DNA from: an uncultured bacterium
Lineage (GTDB): Bacteria > Pseudomonadota > Alphaproteobacteria > Sphingomonadales > Sphingomonadaceae
NCBI GenBank assembly: GCA_942636505.2
Contig: CALOGB020000126.1
Location: 186,001-250,000, forward strand
DNA length: 64,000 bases
Direction of reading: 5' to 3'
The notes below the pieces were generated by a model. The model searched no databases and was not told the DNA's origin. It saw nothing but the letters and a program-made list of their open reading frames with translations. The position numbers were made by a program, and so were the translations under genes. Below, piece by piece: positions 35,360 through 44,195 of the stretch. Position 1 is the stretch's first letter. Each line of letters opens with the position of its first letter.

Positions 35360-35410
35360 TTGTACCGGTCATAGGATGCGCAAGTGGTCGGGCCCGGAGA
35401 AAAGTAACCT

Positions 35411-35848
35411 ATGCGTATCGTTTTCGGACTGGGTGTTGCCGCGATGGCACTGGCGTCGTGCTCGCCGCCCAAGGAACTGTCCGTCGACGGGGCCTGGGTT
35501 CGGCTCGGCGCGGTCACCGGACGGCCTGCGGCGGCGTATTTCACGGTGCATGGGGGGCCGACGCCGGCGACGCTGATCTCGGCCACGACCGACGTCGCAA
35601 TCCGGTCGGAGATGCACGAGACGATGGACAAGGGCGGCATGTCGACGATGGCACCGCTCGCGAAGGTCGAGATTCCGGCGAATACGGATGTGGCGTTCGC
35701 GCCGGGGGGGCGGCACGTGATGCTGTTCGACATGAACTCGGGGATCAAGCCCGCCGATCGCGTGACGCTCACGTTCGCGTTCGCCGATGGGACGCGCATC
35801 ATCAACAACGCGACCGTGGTCGCGGCGGGGACTCCGGTCGGGAAGTGA
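35411..35848 (+). CDS. Periplasmic copper chaperone PCu(A)C
   Basis: A 145-residue lipoprotein (lipobox ALASC, Cys17) of the PCuAC/DUF461 family that delivers Cu(I) to cytochrome oxidase and scavenges copper. Copper ligands fit the H(M)-X-M-X-HxM pattern: MHETMDKGGMSTM, then GGRHVMLFDM. Divergent from dnaK. The stop overlaps the start of the next gene (GTGA), so both are translationally coupled. Confidence 0.93.
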   Translation: MRIVFGLGVAAMALASCSPPKELSVDGAWVRLGAVTGRPAAAYFTVHGGPTPATLISATTDVAIRSEMHETMDKGGMSTMAPLAKVEIPANTDVAFAPGGRHVMLFDMNSGIKPADRVTLTFAFADGTRIINNATVVAAGTPVGK

Positions 35849-36324
35849 CCCAAGCAGGCTCAAGGCGCACGCTTACCGAGGGGGAGACGGCGCTCGCGGC
35901 ATCGGTGTTCGGGGGCGCAATCGATTACTCTCGAGTGAGCCTGTCGCGCAGCAAATGGGCGTTCTTCCAGCCGCGTGATACGGTGATGGCGCCTCGCGGG
36001 TGCATCCATTTCCACCCCAAGGGCGACCTGTGGTGCGACGACTTCGCGCACGCGAACCTGACGTTGCAGGGGCTGTTCGTCCACGAGATGACGCACATCT
36101 GGCAGCATCAGCGCGGCGTGTTCCTGCCCTTGGCGCGGCATCCGTGGTGCCGGTACGACTATGCGTTCCGGCCTGGGGTGGCGCTGCACCGCTACGGCAT
36201 CGAGCAGCAGGGCGAGATCGTGCGCCACGCCTTCCTGTTGCGTGCCGGGGCGAAGGTGGCAGGCGCACCGCCGCTTGAGCAATACGAGACAGTGCTGCCG
36301 TTTACGCCGCAAACATCGACCTGA
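35845..36324 (+). CDS. HExxH putative metallopeptidase, 'vgr-related'
   Basis: A 159-residue soluble protein with H80-E-M-T-H84 (HExxH), the zinc-ligand motif of metallopeptidases, followed by IWQHQRGV. The family is often annotated as 'vgr-related' in sphingomonads. There is no signal peptide, so it looks cytoplasmic, and it is only a third of a typical peptidase, so activity is uncertain. Start GTG 35845-35847 overlaps the stop of the copper chaperone gene; coupling is the main clue to a shared role. Confidence 0.7.
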   Translation: MTQAGSRRTLTEGETALAASVFGGAIDYSRVSLSRSKWAFFQPRDTVMAPRGCIHFHPKGDLWCDDFAHANLTLQGLFVHEMTHIWQHQRGVFLPLARHPWCRYDYAFRPGVALHRYGIEQQGEIVRHAFLLRAGAKVAGAPPLEQYETVLPFTPQTST

Positions 36325-36353
36325 CGGCCACTGGCCCGCCCCCCTCCCCCACC

Positions 36354-36435
36354 CGTCATCCCAGCGAAAGCTGGGATCTCAAGCGGCAAAGGCGCGCGCC
36401 ATCACGGGGAGATCCCAGCTTTCGCTGGGATGACG
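36354..36435. repeat. Two-armed palindromic element, family E
   Basis: cgtcatcccagcgaaagctg and cagctttcgctgggatgacg are perfect reverse complements with an inner gggatctc / gagatccc. It lies between converging genes. The related copy is at 59551-59645. Confidence 0.85.
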
Positions 36436-36478
36436 GAAGTTATTGGATGACGGCTGTTACCCAGTGACGGCAGTTTCG

Positions 36479-36718
36479 TCAGAGCCAGCTACGCCCATCC
36501 GCCCCGCTACACCCATAAGGCGGCAACTGGCCCGGGAACCGCGCCTGCATCTTGTGGCAACCCCAGGCGCGCATCGGCCCCGGCGCATAACCGTTCAGCG
36601 CGATGCCGACCTCGTCATACGGGCTCGAGCCACGCGCGACGTACATGTACCAACGGGCGCCGAACATTACCGCAGCCGCGATAAGCACGACGCAAACGAC
36701 CTGGACGATTTTCTGCAT
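36479..36718 (-). CDS. Small membrane-anchored hypothetical protein
   Basis: A 79-residue protein with one N-terminal membrane helix (residues ~3-20, KIVQVVCVVLIAAAVMFGA) and a short outside domain with two cysteines (GCHKM and YGCSG) and several prolines. I do not recognise it. ATG 36716-36718 has AGGG upstream; the frame extends to 36763 without support. Downstream of the threonine synthase on the same strand. Confidence 0.65.
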   Translation of the reverse strand: MQKIVQVVCVVLIAAAVMFGARWYMYVARGSSPYDEVGIALNGYAPGPMRAWGCHKMQARFPGQLPPYGCSGADGRSWL

Positions 36719-36825
36719 TGGGGACCCTTTTTGTAAAGAAGGGCGCCCCGTTGCAGCCAACATGGATCAATTTCAACCACTGATCTGGTAGATCGCGATC
36801 CCCCCAATCGGCAGAAATCCGCGGT

Positions 36826-38049
36826 TTACAGCGCGTCGAAATCGATAGGTCGTGTTCTATCAAGCGCTTGCGGCGCCTCGGGCATCGGATATTTCAATCC
36901 GGTCGCACAGTTGAAAAGTACGACCTTGTCGTCCTCGTCGACCAGCCCGGTATTCAGCGCCTGATGATAGGCCGCCAGCGTCGCGCCGCCCTCGGGGCAC
37001 AGCAGCAGCCCATCCTGCTTCGCCGCCGCGTCGACCGCCTTCAGGATCGCCGGATCGCCGACCGCAAGCGCCTGCCCCCCGCTCTCGCGAACCGCGCGGA
37101 GGATCAGGAAGTCGCCGACTGCCTTCGGCACGCGGATGCCGGCGGCGACGGTGCTCGCGTCTTCCCAACGCTCGGCATGCTCCTCGCCCGCCTCGAACGC
37201 GCGGACGATCGGCGCACAGCCGCTTGCCTGCACGGCGAACATCTTGGGCCGCTTCGAGCCGATCCACCCAAGCTTCTCGAGTTCGTCGAACGCCTTCCAC
37301 ATCCCGATCAGCCCGGTGCCGCCGCCGGTCGGGTAGAAGATCACGTCCGGCAGTTTCCAGCCGAACTGCGCGGCGAGTTCGAGCCCCATCGTCTTCTTGC
37401 CCTCGATCCGATAGGGCTCCTTCAGCGTCGAGAAATCGAACCAGCGGCCCTCCGCGGTGCCCTTCCCAACGATCGCGCCGCAATCGTCGATCAGGCCGTT
37501 GACCCGCCAGACTCGTGCACCCTGCATCGCGATCTCGCGGACGTTGATCTCGGGGGTGTCGTCCGGGCAGAACACGATCGTCTCGATCCCGCAGCGCGTG
37601 GCATAGGCCGCCAGCGCCGCACCCGCATTGCCGTTGGTCGGCATCGCGATTTTCTTGACCCCAAGCTCCTTCGCCATCGCGACTGCCATCACGAGCCCCC
37701 GAGCCTTGAAGCTACCGGTCGGGAGGCGGCCTTCATCCTTCACGAGCACGTTGGGCCCGCCGGACTTGGTGAGCGGCAGAAGCGGCGTCTCGATCTCGCC
37801 GAGGCTGACGATGTTGGACGTGTGGCGAACCGGCAGCAGCTCGCGCCACCGCCACAGGTCGGTCGGCCGCGCCTCGATAGTGTCGCGAGAAACCGCGGAC
37901 CGCACCGCATCGAGGTCGTAGCGCACCAGCAACGGTCGCCCGGCGCGGGACAGCCCATGAAGCTGGTCCGCCTCATACCGCTCGCCGGTAATCGAGCATT
38001 CGAGATGCGTGACGAAGGTCTGGCGATCGGTGGTGAGGTTCTGGTTCAT
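36826..38049 (-). CDS. thrC: Threonine synthase
   Basis: PLP-dependent lyase converting O-phosphohomoserine to threonine; 407 residues, close to the plant-like/bacterial long form. PLP lysine is K115 in TGSFKARG; phosphate-binding GNAGAALAAYA (near 135) and TGGGTGLIG (near 239) are present. The N-terminal LECSITGERYEADQLHGLS resembles the Cys-containing start of this group. ATG 38047-38049 is the natural start. Between it and grpE lies a family G repeat. Confidence 0.85.
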   Translation of the reverse strand: MNQNLTTDRQTFVTHLECSITGERYEADQLHGLSRAGRPLLVRYDLDAVRSAVSRDTIEARPTDLWRWRELLPVRHTSNIVSLGEIETPLLPLTKSGGPNVLVKDEGRLPTGSFKARGLVMAVAMAKELGVKKIAMPTNGNAGAALAAYATRCGIETIVFCPDDTPEINVREIAMQGARVWRVNGLIDDCGAIVGKGTAEGRWFDFSTLKEPYRIEGKKTMGLELAAQFGWKLPDVIFYPTGGGTGLIGMWKAFDELEKLGWIGSKRPKMFAVQASGCAPIVRAFEAGEEHAERWEDASTVAAGIRVPKAVGDFLILRAVRESGGQALAVGDPAILKAVDAAAKQDGLLLCPEGGATLAAYHQALNTGLVDEDDKVVLFNCATGLKYPMPEAPQALDRTRPIDFDAL

Positions 38050-38064
38050 GGACTGACTTTCAAA

Positions 38065-38226
38065 TCCTCCCCTGCAAGGGGAGGGGGACCAGCGCAGCTG
38101 GTGGAGGGGGCGTGCCGCGTTCGTAACGCTCGACGCAGGCCCCCGGCCGCACATGGTACGCGGGAGGTGAGCCCCCTCCACCACCACGCAAGCGCGTGGC
38201 GGTCCCCCTCCCCGTTCCGGGGCGGA
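38065..38226. repeat. Two-armed palindromic element, family G
   Basis: tcctcccctgcaaggggagg at the left, gtccccctccccgttccggg at the right, inner boxes gtggagggggc / gccccctccac. It is the same family as 706-835. Fills most of the gap between grpE and thrC and reaches to within two bases of the grpE stop. Confidence 0.85.
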
Positions 38227-38227
38227 T

Positions 38228-38767
38228 TCAGCCGGCCTTGGCGACGCCGACCATGGCGGGACGCAGCAGGCGGTCCTTGATCATGTAACCCGCCTGCATC
38301 TCCTGAACGATCGTCCCGGCAGGCTGGTCACTCGGCACCTCCAGCATCGCCTGGTGCTTGTTCGGATCGAGCATCTGGCCCTCGGCGGCGATCTTGGTGA
38401 TGCCGTGGCGCTGGAACACGCTCTCCAACTCGCGGCCGGTCGCTTCGAGCCCCGTGACGAGCCCCTTCATCTTGTCGTCCGCGCGCAGGTCCGCCGGAAT
38501 CGCCGACAGCCCCCGCGAGAGGTTGTCGGCAACCGACAGCACGTCGCGCGCAAACGCCGTCGCGGCATAGGCGCGGGCGTCCTGCGCTTCCTTCTCGGCG
38601 CGGCGGCGGACGTTCTGGATCTCGGCCTGTGCGTAGAGGACGTTCTGCTTGGCCTCGGCGAGCTGGTTCTCGAGCTCCGCGACACGGTCGTTCGACGCCA
38701 CTTCGGGGGCGGCTTCGGCGGTCTCTTCGCGCAGGTCTGCAGGCGTGTTCTGGTCGATGTCGGACAT
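38228..38767 (-). CDS. grpE: Nucleotide exchange factor GrpE
   Basis: Releases ADP from DnaK. 179 residues: N-terminal acidic segment (DLREETAEAAPEVASNDR), a long helix (ELENQLAEAKQNVLYAQAEI), then the GrpE fold (RDVLSVADNLSRGL, FQRHGITKI, HQAMLEVPSDQPAGTIVQEM). ATG 38765-38767. It follows hrcA by 25 bases on the minus strand, so the two form an operon. Confidence 0.97.
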   Translation of the reverse strand: MSDIDQNTPADLREETAEAAPEVASNDRVAELENQLAEAKQNVLYAQAEIQNVRRRAEKEAQDARAYAATAFARDVLSVADNLSRGLSAIPADLRADDKMKGLVTGLEATGRELESVFQRHGITKIAAEGQMLDPNKHQAMLEVPSDQPAGTIVQEMQAGYMIKDRLLRPAMVGVAKAG

Positions 38768-38792
38768 GGTTTTCCCTATAATTTGGGCCGGC

Positions 38793-39836
38793 TCAACCCA
38801 TCAACCGGGCGAGCGTTGCAGCCGTGAAATCCACCATGGGCACGACGCGCGCATAGTTCAACCGCGTCGGGCCAATCACGCCGACCACGCCGACCACCCG
38901 GCCGTCCAATCCGCGGAAGGGCCTGGCGATCACCGAAGACCCTGACAACGCGAACAATTTGGTCTCCGCACCGATGAAAATCCGCGTCGAATCACCGGCC
39001 CGCGCGCTGTCCAGAAGCGATGCGACTTCCTGCTTTCCCTCGAGATCGTCGAGGAGGTCGCGGACCCGGTCGAGGTCGGCGGCGGCGGCGGCATCGATCA
39101 ACCGGCCCTGCCCGCGCACGATCAGCACCGGGCGCCGATCCGCATCCTCGCTCCACACCGCGATGCCGCGCTCGACCAAAGTCCGCGCCGCGCCGTCGAG
39201 CGCCGCCTGCCCGTCCGCCAGCTCGCGTTCGATCCGCGTCCGCGCATCGGCCAGCGTCAGGCCGCCGAGCGTCGCCGACATGTAATTGCCCGCCTCGACC
39301 AGCGCGGACGGCGACATGCCCTTCGGCAGCGCGATCACGCGGTTCTCGACTGAGCCGTCCTCGCTGACCAGCACCGCCAGCGCCTGTTCGGGCGACAGCG
39401 CGACGAACGCGATCTGGCGGAGTTTCAGCTCGCGCTTCGGCACCATCACCAGCCCGGCGCAGGCCGACAGCCCGGAGAGCGCGAGCGTGGTCGCGGCGAG
39501 CGCCTCCTCGACCGGGCCACCGACCCCGGCGCGCGCCTCGATCGTCTGGCGCTCCTCGAACGACGGCTCCATCGCCTGCATCATGCCGTCGACGAACAGC
39601 CGCAAGCCCCGATCGGTCGGCATGCGCCCGGCGCTTGTATGCGGGCTGGCGAGCAGGCCGAGACCTTCGAGCTCCCCCATCACGCCGCGAATCGACGCGG
39701 GGGACAGGCTCAGCCCAGTCAGCTGCGCGATAGTCTTCGACCCTACGGGCACGCCGCTGGCCAGATAGCTGTCGACCACCGCACGAAAAATGTCGCGCGC
39801 GCGATCGGTCAGTTCGGTGACGGGGGGCGTGGCCAT
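38793..39836 (-). CDS. hrcA: Heat-inducible transcription repressor HrcA
   Basis: Represses groE and dnaK-type operons by binding CIRCE elements. 347 residues: a winged helix-turn-helix N-terminus (DIFRAVVDSYLASGVPVGSK, LSLSPASIRGVMGELEGLGL), an effector middle and a HrcA C-terminal domain (FRGLDGRVVGVVGVIGPTRL). ATG 39834-39836. Divergent from rph; I see no CIRCE (TTAGCACTC-N9-GAGTGCTAA) in the 78-base shared gap or near dnaK. Confidence 0.96.
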   Translation of the reverse strand: MATPPVTELTDRARDIFRAVVDSYLASGVPVGSKTIAQLTGLSLSPASIRGVMGELEGLGLLASPHTSAGRMPTDRGLRLFVDGMMQAMEPSFEERQTIEARAGVGGPVEEALAATTLALSGLSACAGLVMVPKRELKLRQIAFVALSPEQALAVLVSEDGSVENRVIALPKGMSPSALVEAGNYMSATLGGLTLADARTRIERELADGQAALDGAARTLVERGIAVWSEDADRRPVLIVRGQGRLIDAAAAADLDRVRDLLDDLEGKQEVASLLDSARAGDSTRIFIGAETKLFALSGSSVIARPFRGLDGRVVGVVGVIGPTRLNYARVVPMVDFTAATLARLMG

Positions 39837-39914
39837 CGCTTTGATCTAGGCTGGCGAGCGACCAAACGAAAGGCTAGGCAGCGGGCAATCACTCACTCCC
39901 GTTAGGATAAGACT

Positions 39915-40631
39915 ATGCGCCCATCCGGCCGCGCCCCAGACCAGATGCGTGCGATCACGATCGAGCCGCGCTTCACCAAGCATGCCGAAGGCTCCGTCCT
40001 GATCGGCTTCGGCGACACGAAGGTGCTCGTCACCGCCAGCGTCGAGGAGAAAGTGCCGCCGTTCATGCGCGGCAAGGGCGAAGGCTGGGTGACTGCCGAA
40101 TACGGCATGCTCCCGCGCGCCACCAACACGCGCAACAACCGCGAGGCCGCCAAGGGCAAGCAGTCGGGCCGCACGCAGGAAATCCAGCGGTTGATCGGCC
40201 GTAGCCTTCGCGCCGTCGTCGACCTAAAGCTGCTCGGCGAGCGCCAGATCGTGATCGACTGCGACGTGATCCAGGCCGATGGCGGGACGCGCACCGCGTC
40301 GATCTCGGGCGGCTGGGTCGCGCTGCGGCTTGCGATCGACGGTCTGCTCGCGAGCGGCAAACTGTCTGCCGACCCGCTGACGCAGAAGGTCGCGGCGATC
40401 AGCTGCGGCATCTACCAGGGCAATCCGGTGCTCGACCTCGACTATATCGAGGATTCGGGCGCGGATGCGGATGCGAACTTCGTCCTGCTGGAGAACGGCA
40501 ATATCGCCGAGGCACAGGCGACCGCCGAAGGCGCGACCTATGACGAGGAGGCGCTGCTCCGGCTGCTCCGCCTCGCGCGGATCGGCTGCACCGACATTTT
40601 CGCGGCCCAAGCGAAAGCCGTCGCCAAGTGA
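39915..40631 (+). CDS. rph: Ribonuclease PH
   Basis: Phosphorolytic 3'-exonuclease that trims tRNA precursors. 238 residues, a RNase PH family fold with [38 protein letters not shown], and [20 protein letters not shown]. Start ATG 39915. The stop overlaps the rdgB start (GTGA). Confidence 0.97.
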   Translation: MRPSGRAPDQMRAITIEPRFTKHAEGSVLIGFGDTKVLVTASVEEKVPPFMRGKGEGWVTAEYGMLPRATNTRNNREAAKGKQSGRTQEIQRLIGRSLRAVVDLKLLGERQIVIDCDVIQADGGTRTASISGGWVALRLAIDGLLASGKLSADPLTQKVAAISCGIYQGNPVLDLDYIEDSGADADANFVLLENGNIAEAQATAEGATYDEEALLRLLRLARIGCTDIFAAQAKAVAK

Positions 40632-41263
40632 GCGGCGAAGGCAAGGAACCGCAGGCGATCCGCAAGCTCGCGCCGGGCAAGCTGGTCATCGCCAGCCACA
40701 ACAAGGGTAAGGTCCGCGAGATCGCCGCGTTGTTGGAAGGCCGGGGCCTCGAAGTCGTCTCGGCTGCCGAGCTCGACCTGCCCGAGCCCGTTGAGACGGG
40801 CACGACCTTCTTCGCGAACGCCGAACTGAAGGCGCGCTCGGCGGCCGACCTGTCAGGCTATCCCGCACTCGCGGACGATAGCGGGCTGTGCGTCGACGCA
40901 CTGAACGGCGATCCGGGCGTGTACACCGCCGACTGGGCGGAAACGCCGACCGGGCGCGACTGGATGATGGCGATGCAGAAGGTCGAGGACGCGGTCGTCG
41001 CCAAGGGTCCGGATGCGACGCGCGGTGCGCATTTCGTCAGCGTGCTCGCGCTGGCGTGGCCGGATGGGCATGTCGAATGGTTCGAGGGGCGTGCCGAGGG
41101 GACGCTCGTCTGGCCGCCGCGTGGGGATGTCGGATTCGGCTATGACCCGGTGTTCGTGCCGCTGGGCTACGACCAGACCTATGCCGAACTGCCGCACGAG
41201 ACGAAGAACGCGATCAGCCACCGGAACGAGGCGTTCAAGTTGCTGGAAGCCGCGGTGTTCTGA
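40628..41263 (+). CDS. rdgB: dITP/XTP pyrophosphatase
   Basis: Removes non-canonical purine NTPs (ITP, dITP, XTP). 211 residues of the Ham1/RdgB family: [14 protein letters not shown] at the N-terminus (nucleotide-binding), [20 protein letters not shown] and [11 protein letters not shown]. The first ~17 residues precede the core. GTG 40628 overlaps the rph stop, so rph-rdgB are coupled. Confidence 0.96.
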   Translation: MSGEGKEPQAIRKLAPGKLVIASHNKGKVREIAALLEGRGLEVVSAAELDLPEPVETGTTFFANAELKARSAADLSGYPALADDSGLCVDALNGDPGVYTADWAETPTGRDWMMAMQKVEDAVVAKGPDATRGAHFVSVLALAWPDGHVEWFEGRAEGTLVWPPRGDVGFGYDPVFVPLGYDQTYAELPHETKNAISHRNEAFKLLEAAVF

Positions 41264-41287
41264 TTTGCCGCCGAGGGCGGAACGATC

Positions 41288-41413
41288 GATCCTCCCCCGC
41301 CAGGGGGAGGTGGCGCCGTAGGTGACGGAGGGGGAGGACACGGAGCAGGCGTTTCCCTTTCCTCTCCCTCCGTCTGGCAAGGGCAAGCCACCTCCCCCTG
41401 GCGGGGGAGGATC
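41288..41413. repeat. Two-armed palindromic element, family B
   Basis: gatcctcccccgccaggggg at the left and ctggcgggggaggatc at the right, with inner gacggagggggaggaca / cctctccctccgtctgg. It lies between converging rdgB and the EAL gene and is probably their shared terminator. Confidence 0.85.
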
Positions 41414-41431
41414 ACAAAATTACGCAAAGTC

Positions 41432-42229
41432 TCAGACCGCGATCGCCTTCTTCACCGGCCACGTCACTGTAGGCAGCGCCTCGAACGCCGGTTTCGCCAG
41501 CAGATACCCCTGGATATACCGCACACCAAGACCCCGCAGCGCCTCGAACTCGCCGCGCGTCTCGACCCCCTCGGCGATCACCGTGATCCCAAGCGCAGTG
41601 CACATCCGCAGCATCCCCTCGACGATCATCCGCCGCGGCAGGCTCGTGTCGATGTCGCGGATCAGTTCCATGTCGAGCTTGATGATACCCGGCTGGAACC
41701 GCGCGAGCAGGTTGAGCCCGGCGTGCCCCGCGCCGAAATCGTCGAGCGCGGTGCCGAAACCCATCTTTTGATACGTCGCGATGATGTTCGCGACATGCGC
41801 GGGATCGAGCATCTCCTCGTTCTCGGTGAACTCGAAGATCAGCCGGTCGGTCGGCATGCCCACCGCCGCCGCGGTCTTCAGCGTCAACTGGATGCACGCG
41901 GCCGGCGAATACACCGCGTTCGGGAGGAAGTTGATCGACAGCCGCGCGGGCGTATCTAGCAGCCCGGCCTTCACCGACGCCTCGATCGCGCGCACCCGGC
42001 ATTGCTGGTCGAACGCGTAGAGATTCTTGGCATCGACCTGAGCCAGCACGCTCGCCGCCGACTGGCCTTCGGGACCGCGCACGAGCGCTTCGTAGGCAAA
42101 GACGGTCTCGGTCTTGACGTCGACGATCGGCTGGAACGCCATCGAGAAGGCAAACGACAGGCCGGCGCCGTCTCGGCATCCGGCACAGCCACCGGGCCGA
42201 ACGCCATCGGGTTTGGATACTGGTATCAT
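41432..42229 (-). CDS. EAL-domain c-di-GMP phosphodiesterase
   Basis: A 265-residue single EAL domain that would hydrolyse cyclic di-GMP. Catalytic residues are present: E47-A-L-V-R51, N100, E133, D163-D164 in DDFGAG, K184, E220 and E223 in EGVE, and Q240. DDFGAG (not DDFGTG) is the variant seen in BlrP1-like EAL proteins. An N-terminal CAGC pair (C15, C18) before LSFAFSMAFQPIVD could bind metal or respond to redox. There is no sensor domain, so it would rely on a partner. Confidence 0.9.
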   Translation of the reverse strand: MIPVSKPDGVRPGGCAGCRDGAGLSFAFSMAFQPIVDVKTETVFAYEALVRGPEGQSAASVLAQVDAKNLYAFDQQCRVRAIEASVKAGLLDTPARLSINFLPNAVYSPAACIQLTLKTAAAVGMPTDRLIFEFTENEEMLDPAHVANIIATYQKMGFGTALDDFGAGHAGLNLLARFQPGIIKLDMELIRDIDTSLPRRMIVEGMLRMCTALGITVIAEGVETRGEFEALRGLGVRYIQGYLLAKPAFEALPTVTWPVKKAIAV

Positions 42230-42296
42230 TCAACCAGATTAAGCGACGACCGCTTAAGAAAGTGCCACCACTTTGGGTCTAACCATTTGCTCCAGA

Positions 42297-42854
42297 TCAA
42301 TAAGCGCGCTCACCAAAGACGTTGCCGGGGGGCGAGTAGCGACACACCAGATAGTCGTCGGTCTTGTTGCTCGCCATCGCGCAACCGACCTGGGTCGAGC
42401 CGCGCCAGACGATCTGCGTGTAGTGCGCGACGTCCTCGAACTTGCCGGTGCGGCTGAACCCGGGGGTCGGCTGGTCGATGAAATCGCGCTTCTCGGCGAC
42501 CCAGTGACCCATCATCTCGGTATACGCATAGGCATAGCGCGTGCCGGTCCAGAGGTTCTCGCCTTCGCGCGACATGCCCTGGGGTTGCGGGGCGTGCGCG
42601 AATTTGCCGGTCCGCGCCAGTTCCTCGGCATAGGCGCGCGCGGTGGTCGCCAGCGTATCGCTCCAGGTGAGCGGTGCCACGCCAACGGCGGCGCGCGCGG
42701 CGTTGTGGCCGTCCATCATCGCCGTCTTGAGCAGGCTCGCACCGCGCGGTGCCGGCGCCATCGTGTCGCGACGCTCGACGACTCGCTCGGGGCCCTGCGC
42801 ACAGCCTGCCAGCAAAAGCGCCCCGGCGATCGCCAAACCCATCCGTGCCGTCAT
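42297..42854 (-). CDS. CAP/SCP-domain lipoprotein
   Basis: A 185-residue lipoprotein (lipobox LLAGC, Cys18) with a CAP (PR-1/SCP-like) domain: DGHNAARAAVGVAPLTWSD, FAHAPQPQGMSREGENLW, and HYTQIVWRGSTQVGCA, which hold the conserved His/Glu residues of the CAP cavity. Function in bacteria is unclear; some are secreted or surface enzymes. ATG 42852-42854. Confidence 0.85.
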   Translation of the reverse strand: MTARMGLAIAGALLLAGCAQGPERVVERRDTMAPAPRGASLLKTAMMDGHNAARAAVGVAPLTWSDTLATTARAYAEELARTGKFAHAPQPQGMSREGENLWTGTRYAYAYTEMMGHWVAEKRDFIDQPTPGFSRTGKFEDVAHYTQIVWRGSTQVGCAMASNKTDDYLVCRYSPPGNVFGERAY

Positions 42855-42897
42855 TGCGCTTCCTTCGGCCGCCCCGTGCGACCATATGCGCGAGATA

Positions 42898-44070
42898 ATG
42901 CCCGTCTTCGAAACACCAAGCCCTAGCCCCCATCAAGCGGGTGATCTCGCGCTCTACGTCCACTGGCCGTTCTGCGTGTCGAAATGCCCGTATTGCGACT
43001 TCAACAGCCATGTCCGCGAGGAGGTGGACCAGGCGGCCTGGCGCGCCGCGCTGCTGACCGACCTCGAACACGAGGCGCGGGTGTTGCCGGGGCGGAAGTT
43101 GCAGTCGATCTTCTTCGGGGGTGGCACGCCCTCGCTGATGCCGCCCTCGACCGTGGCCGCCGTGCTGGACGCGGCGGAGAAGGCCTGGGGTTTCGCCGAG
43201 GGAATCGAGATCACCTTGGAGGCGAACCCGTCTTCGGTCGAGGCGGCGCGGTTTGCAGATCTGGCGCGCGCTGGGGTGAACCGGGTGTCGCTCGGGCTGC
43301 AATCGCTCGACGACCAGGCGCTGAAGTTTCTCGGTCGAGCGCATGACGTCAACGAGGGCCAGGCCGCGCTCGCCACCGCGCAGAGCGTCTTTCCCCGGGT
43401 CAGTTTCGACCTGATCTACGCCCTTCCCGGCCAGCGGCTCGACGACTGGCGGGCGGAACTCGCGCGCGCGCTGAGCCTTGGGACGGAACATCTCTCGTTG
43501 TATCAGCTGACGATAGAAGCCGGCACGCGGTTCGCGACCGAGGCTTTGGCGGGGCGAATCGTAATCCCGGACGGCGATTCGGCCGCCGACCTGTTCGAGG
43601 CAACGCGCGCCGATACCGCCGCGGCAGGGTTGCCCGCATACGAGACGTCGAACCACGCGCGGCCGGGATCAGAGAGCCGCCACAATCTCGCTTACTGGCG
43701 GTACCAGGATTACGCAGGAATCGGGCCGGGCGCGCATGGAAGGCGCGGGGGACTGGCGACGGTGCGGCGGAAGAAACCCGAGAACTGGCTGGCAGCGATC
43801 GAGCGCAACGGCCACGGCATGGAGGTCGAGGATCCGCTGACGCCCTCGACGCGGGCGACCGAGGCTTTGCTGATGGGGCTGCGGTTGGCGGAAGGCGTCG
43901 ATCTGGACCGTATCACCGCGCTGAACGCGGGCGTGGTGCCGGTGGATCTGGCGGCGGTGGCTAGGTTGCAAGAGTTGGGGCTGATCGTGCACTCGCCGGG
44001 GCGACTGCGGGTTACCGAAGCCGGCGCGCTCTTGCTCGACGCGATCCTGCCGGAGATCGTCACCGCGTAG
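42898..44070 (+). CDS. hemW: Radical SAM heme chaperone HemW
   Basis: A radical-SAM protein long annotated as coproporphyrinogen III oxidase but now seen as a heme chaperone (HemW), often next to rdgB in proteobacteria. About 390 residues: the SAM iron-sulfur cysteines are C26, C30 and C33 in PFCVSKCPYCDF, i.e. CxxxCxxC. The start is uncertain between ATG 42886 and 42898; GCGAG precedes the second. The C-terminal HemN-type region ends in TEAGALLLDAILPEI. True HemN differs by an extra Cys. Confidence 0.9.
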   Translation: MPVFETPSPSPHQAGDLALYVHWPFCVSKCPYCDFNSHVREEVDQAAWRAALLTDLEHEARVLPGRKLQSIFFGGGTPSLMPPSTVAAVLDAAEKAWGFAEGIEITLEANPSSVEAARFADLARAGVNRVSLGLQSLDDQALKFLGRAHDVNEGQAALATAQSVFPRVSFDLIYALPGQRLDDWRAELARALSLGTEHLSLYQLTIEAGTRFATEALAGRIVIPDGDSAADLFEATRADTAAAGLPAYETSNHARPGSESRHNLAYWRYQDYAGIGPGAHGRRGGLATVRRKKPENWLAAIERNGHGMEVEDPLTPSTRATEALLMGLRLAEGVDLDRITALNAGVVPVDLAAVARLQELGLIVHSPGRLRVTEAGALLLDAILPEIVTA

Positions 44071-44085
44071 GCTGATCTTCGATCA

Positions 44086-44191
44086 CCCCCCTCCCTGGAA
44101 GGGAGGGGGTTAGGGGTGGGGCGGCCAGTTGGTATCGGTGCGCCCGCCCCATACCGACCCACCCCCTACCCCTCCCTTCCAGGGAGAGGGG
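44086..44191. repeat. Two-armed palindromic element, family A
   Basis: ccctccctggaagggaggg with ttaggggtggggcgg at the left and gacccaccccctacccctcc with ttccagggagagggga at the right. It lies between converging hemW and the LpoA-like gene. Confidence 0.85.
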
Positions 44192-44195
44192 AAGC

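Noticed and set aside
39837..39914. CIRCE element at hrcA
   Set aside because: No TTAGCACTC-N9-GAGTGCTAA or near match was found here or near dnaK.
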